DNA from: Hexactinellida sp. DTS-2022
Lineage: Eukaryota > Porifera > Hexactinellida
Direction of reading: 5' to 3'
Length of the DNA stretch: 64,000 nucleotides
Assembly: GCA_028753945.1 (NCBI GenBank)
Contig: JAPNXP010000012.1
Span: 3,844,001 to 3,908,000, forward strand
The notes under the pieces are model-generated. The model did not search any database. It was not told where the DNA came from and saw only the letters and a program-made list of their open reading frames with translations. The position numbers and the translations under genes are program-made. Shown in pieces: positions 60,891-64,000 of the stretch. How positions within the stretch are numbered: position 1 is the stretch's first letter; each line of letters starts with the position of its first letter.

Positions 60891-61005
60891 ATCCAAAATT
60901 GCAGCAGTGCTGACAGCATGTTCCTTTGGAGGCACTATCAAAAAACCACCACCAAAGTATAGTGCCACCAAAGGAACATGCGTCGGCACAGCTGCAATTT
61001 TGGAT
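60891..61005. repeat. 115-bp palindrome (copy 11)
   Basis: Complete palindrome, with AGTGCTGACAGCATG in the left arm. It closes the diverged A unit. Confidence 0.85.
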
Positions 61006-61490
61006 TTTTTTATTTCTCCGTAGCAGGTGCCCTGGCCACACCTATATACATAGAGGGTTGAAACTTGGAATGTAGGTTCGGAGTCGACGTCTAATTTGCA
61101 CCTGGGGTTACGATTTTTGATTAATAAATTTTTGACACATCTTTAACACCTTTCAAAATTTGTCTGGTCCATAACTCAAAATATGTTTTAATAAACCCCA
61201 AAGTTTTATTTCATATTTAGATTCATCTTAAAATTCTGCGTCTGATGGGAGAAGAAAATTTGTTAAAATTGGTTTAATTTCTGCCATAAATGGGGGTTGA
61301 AATTCCTTTGTTTACTCAACACTTCAATTTCAATAAAACTGTGAAAACAAATTCCATTGTTTCAACTTGCGATAATTATATTGATTTAACTTGTTAAATC
61401 CTACTCTATTGATTCAACTTGCGATAATTATATTGATTCAACTTATAAATTCCAGCTGGCTTCTATTTAATTCTAGTATTACTATTATAC
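61006..61490 (+). repeat. A-family partial unit
   Basis: It repeats the start of the diverged A copy (TTTGCACCTGGGGTTACGAT) and breaks off near 61480. Confidence 0.65.
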
Positions 61491-61974
61491 AGGGTGAAAA
61501 CCCTAACCATCTAAGGAAGTGCCTAGCCAAACTTTTTAAGGTTTAATTGATACTTTAGGTCACTAGGAATAGTTTAAGCCCAGACAATATTTTTGAAAAT
61601 TGTTGGTTTTCACACAAACGGTGACGTCATCACACGACTAATTTTTCACACTATCGGTAATAACTATTGATCTATATGTCGCCATGACTTGAAATTTGTA
61701 TATTTGAATAGGGCGTAAGAAAACCTATCGATTGATGTATAAATTATTTTAATCAGACGTCATCTGTATTTTTGTTTATGACGTCATCATAAATTTACTT
61801 TCGAGAGATTCAGCTGTTTATCACGACAAACGTCACTTTACTCGATCTGAATTATTATGTTGACCTTATGCATGTTATAAATAACTTCCGCAAAGGACGT
61901 ACACACGTTTTCGCAATTTTCGGAACTATAATATAGACTAATACTTAGTAAATATACGACAATAATCCACCGAT
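61491..61974. other. Gene-free stretch
   Basis: TGACGTCATCA-like motifs occur near 61622 and 61780 (CRE/AP-1-like by sequence only). No gene is found. Confidence 0.4.
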
Positions 61975-62640
61975 ACATATATTCCAATATGTCTGGTGAA
62001 AAGATTATGCATTTTTTGAGTTAAAAGCACCCAATTATGTACAGTTGTTGCATTTTAGCTACTGATCACCTTTAGCTATTGCGCATAGCCCAATTTATGG
62101 AAAAATGAAATATTCAGGGGGTCAAAGATTAGTGCCCAATGGAATTCTCCGGCAGTATGAACCAAGGATAGACCATTCAAATGCATTCATAGCGACTGTA
62201 TATTGTCAGATTCGTCCTCAGCACTAAATTTCCAGCATTTGAGGGCAATATTACTATATTTGGGGTAATTATTCTTCGTTATTCCAGTGCAACAGTAGGA
62301 ATGTTGCAACATTCCGATCTCAAAATTGCTACTAGCCATATCGAGTGATACCTTGTTTTCTCGGCTGTGCGCACTGAGTGCGATTTTGCTATTAGAAACA
62401 CTCTAAATCAGGGTTTTTTTTAAGGTTGAGACCTTGGTGCAACTCAGCGCGGCCTTGGTGTAACTAAACACTGCAAAGGCTGCTGCCGACCCGAATCGTG
62501 GTGTAACTCCAAAAAATCTTAGTGCAAATTTACACCAAGATCGGCCTTAAAAAAACCCCCTGCTCTAAATATTAAAAAGTATGCAGGATTTTATACAGAA
62601 AAGTTTCCTATGATTACTCATTAGCATCCTAGAAACAATC
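61975..62640. repeat. Diverged arm of the 54331-55600 foldback, with MITEs
   Basis: It matches the left arm in order: GGTGAAAAGATTATGCATTT, GGGGGTCAAAGATTAGTGCC, TGTCAGATTCGT, CACTCTAAAT. The opposite arm is missing. MITEs occupy 62409-62562 and 62584-62824. Confidence 0.75.
62409..62562. mobile_element. 154-bp hAT-type MITE, 8-bp TSD CTCTAAAT
   Basis: The ends are CAGGGTTTTTTTTAAGG and CCTTAAAAAAACCCCCTG. CTCTAAAT is perfect at 62401-62408 and 62563-62570. The homologous foldback arm near 54750 has an uninterrupted CACTCTAAATATTAA. It contains mirrored TTGGTGTAACT/AGTTACACCA-like motifs. Confidence 0.9.
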
Positions 62641-62824
62641 ACATCGCCAACTGGGGGTCAGGGGGGCGCTGTTAGCCCTCCAGTGGGGTCCAGGGGCAAA
62701 GCCCCTGGAAGCCAGTAACAATATTAGAGTACTAGTACTAGATCCAGCAGTAGAGTGCTATTGCTATTCGCCAAGGAAAAATAGGGGCGATGCCAGAATG
62801 CCCCAACCTCTGTATAAAACCCTG
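62584..62824. mobile_element. MITE, CAGG(A/G)TTTTATACAG ends, 5-bp TSD GTATG
   Basis: The ends are CAGGATTTTATACAG and CTGTATAAAACCCTG. GTATG lies at 62579-62583 and 62825-62829. It is the short form of 22198-22974, sharing GGGGTCCAGGGG and GCCCCTGGAAGCCAG. Confidence 0.82.
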
Positions 62825-62829
62825 GTATG

Positions 62830-63095
62830 TATTGTTCCATATTCCTGCACAAGGCATAATGACCCAGAAATTTTGATTCGGCATTTTCAACACCTATAAT
62901 GCTTCAATATTTCCAAAAGAAGGGATTGTTTTCAATGATGTTATTAATGCAAGGTTCTAGGTCTAATTAGCGATAAATTGCTGAAAGTAGTTAGAATTTA
63001 TTATTTTTTGAACTAGAATAAATGTCTATTATGCCAAATAGACATGGGCGTATATCCAGGGGGGATTGGTGGGGGATATATCCCCCATCCATTGG
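62830..63095. other. Gene-free stretch
   Basis: No gene is seen. A GGGGGATATATCCCCC palindrome lies at 63071-63086. Confidence 0.5.
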
Positions 63096-63102
63096 AGTGG
63101 AG

Positions 63103-63891
63103 CATGGCCTACTTAATATACGGCTAGATATGTCACCGAGAAGGCCATAAAACGAGAAGGCCAGTTTCAAATTTTCATTTTAGGATAAACTATGCCTCCT
63201 ATTGTTGTTATTTGGGTTGTATATGGGGTAATCAACCATTGCGAGTTCATTAGAACCACTTTTGAGAATCTCAGATTTGTGGTTAAGCTGTTTAGGCGCC
63301 ATTTAATGATGACACCACAAATATACAAAAATGTAAAATTCGAGTCTAAAGAACTGCGAGAAAATGAAAATAATTTGCTAATATACTTAGAATACATTTT
63401 CCGAATATATAATGAGAATGAATATATATAAACCAGCAATTATAAACGTTTTATGTACGAAAAGAGTAAGTTTTAATTCGGATACTACTTGTATTTTAGC
63501 ATGTGGTTGCTTAATAATTTTTAATTTTTTTTAAAATGTCGCCATTTTGTGATTTAGTAGTCTTTGGGGTATGAAATATATCCCTATATTAGTATTCCTA
63601 TTATAAAATTATTAGAAAATAGGAAGAAACTGAAATTTATGATATTTGAAATTTTTTTCATTTTACCATAAATTGTTACCGTCATCATTAAATTGCGCCT
63701 AAACAGCTTAACCACAAATCTGATATTCTCAAAAGTGGTTCTAATGGACTCGCAATGGTTGATTACCCCATATACAACCCAAATAACAACAATAGGAGGC
63801 ATAGTTTATCCTAAAATGAAAATTTGAAACTGGCCTTCTCGTTTTATGGCCTTCTCGGTGACATATCTAGCCGTATATTAAGTAGGCCATG
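63103..63891. mobile_element. Foldback element, 7-bp TSD AGTGGAG
   Basis: The arms are about 215 bp and nearly perfect. The left begins CATGGCCTACTTAATATACG and the right ends with its mirror. AGTGGAG lies at 63096-63102 and 63892-63898. The two ORFs starting MPPIVVIWVVYGVINHCE on opposite strands are the same arm read twice, not genes. Confidence 0.85.
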
Positions 63892-64000
63892 AGTGGAGGT
63901 GATGCTCCATACAATCATACCTCCCATTTTGTGTTTAGAGGATGCCTTAATGTAGTATCTTTCGACTACTTTCTAAACAAATCTCCAGCATTAAAATGCC

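Noticed and set aside
63192..63802. Two similar ORFs on opposite strands starting MPPIVVIWVV
   Set aside because: They are the two arms of a foldback element read in opposite directions, with no known domain.

Overview
This is an AT-rich, intron-containing animal genome segment, made mostly of layered transposable elements. Three host genes can be recognised. A two-exon 3' part of a CENP-C homologue lies at 21569-23367 (+). A complete four-exon CCDC177-like coiled-coil gene lies at 25499-30146 (+). A gene whose last exon encodes a TRF-like Myb/telobox-type domain lies at 49013-59562 (+, five exons supported). The gene set and the PHD/FLYWCH MULE transposases fit an invertebrate metazoan. A sponge or another early-branching animal is my best guess, but the window alone does not prove it.

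Layout. 1-17560: no host genes. It holds short tandem repeats, a hAT-type element (3119-4089), and a large field of two repeat families called here A (about 1.19 kb) and B (about 0.9-1.3 kb). Copies of both abut the same ~115-bp palindrome, and two arrays of a ~60-bp satellite lie in opposite orientations. 17633-21352: three adjoining elements, namely an 8-bp-TSD element with a nested MITE, a Tc1/mariner-like element with a transposase remnant, and a large foldback of GGTGGAAAAT repeats. 21569-30146: the CENP-C-like and CCDC177-like genes, whose introns are loaded with non-autonomous elements. 30147-34527: short MITEs and repeat fragments. 34528-39126: a FLYWCH-type MULE with a PHD-finger MULE inserted into its transposase gene; both carry 9-bp target-site duplications (TSDs). 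39127-44900: a decayed hAT transposase, a second FLYWCH-MULE broken by a frameshift and a 1-kb foldback, and a 19-bp minisatellite. 45100-48520: another A-family copy and (AAT)n-flanked Tigger-like MITEs. 49013-59562: the TRF-like gene with large TE-filled introns. 59800-64000: diverged A copies, a foldback copy with two inserted MITEs, and a terminal foldback element with a 7-bp TSD.

The strongest evidence is structural. More than a dozen elements have terminal inverted repeats (TIRs) flanked by direct target duplications that I matched by eye. Several insertions are confirmed by an uninterrupted paralogous copy elsewhere in the window. The two chromosome-biology genes (kinetochore CENP-C and a telomere-factor-like Myb protein) lie within 40 kb of each other. 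They look independently transcribed, and no functional link follows from their position.

All gene calls come from reading translations and recalling family signatures. No database search was possible. Splice sites are inferred from GT/AG and frame continuity.
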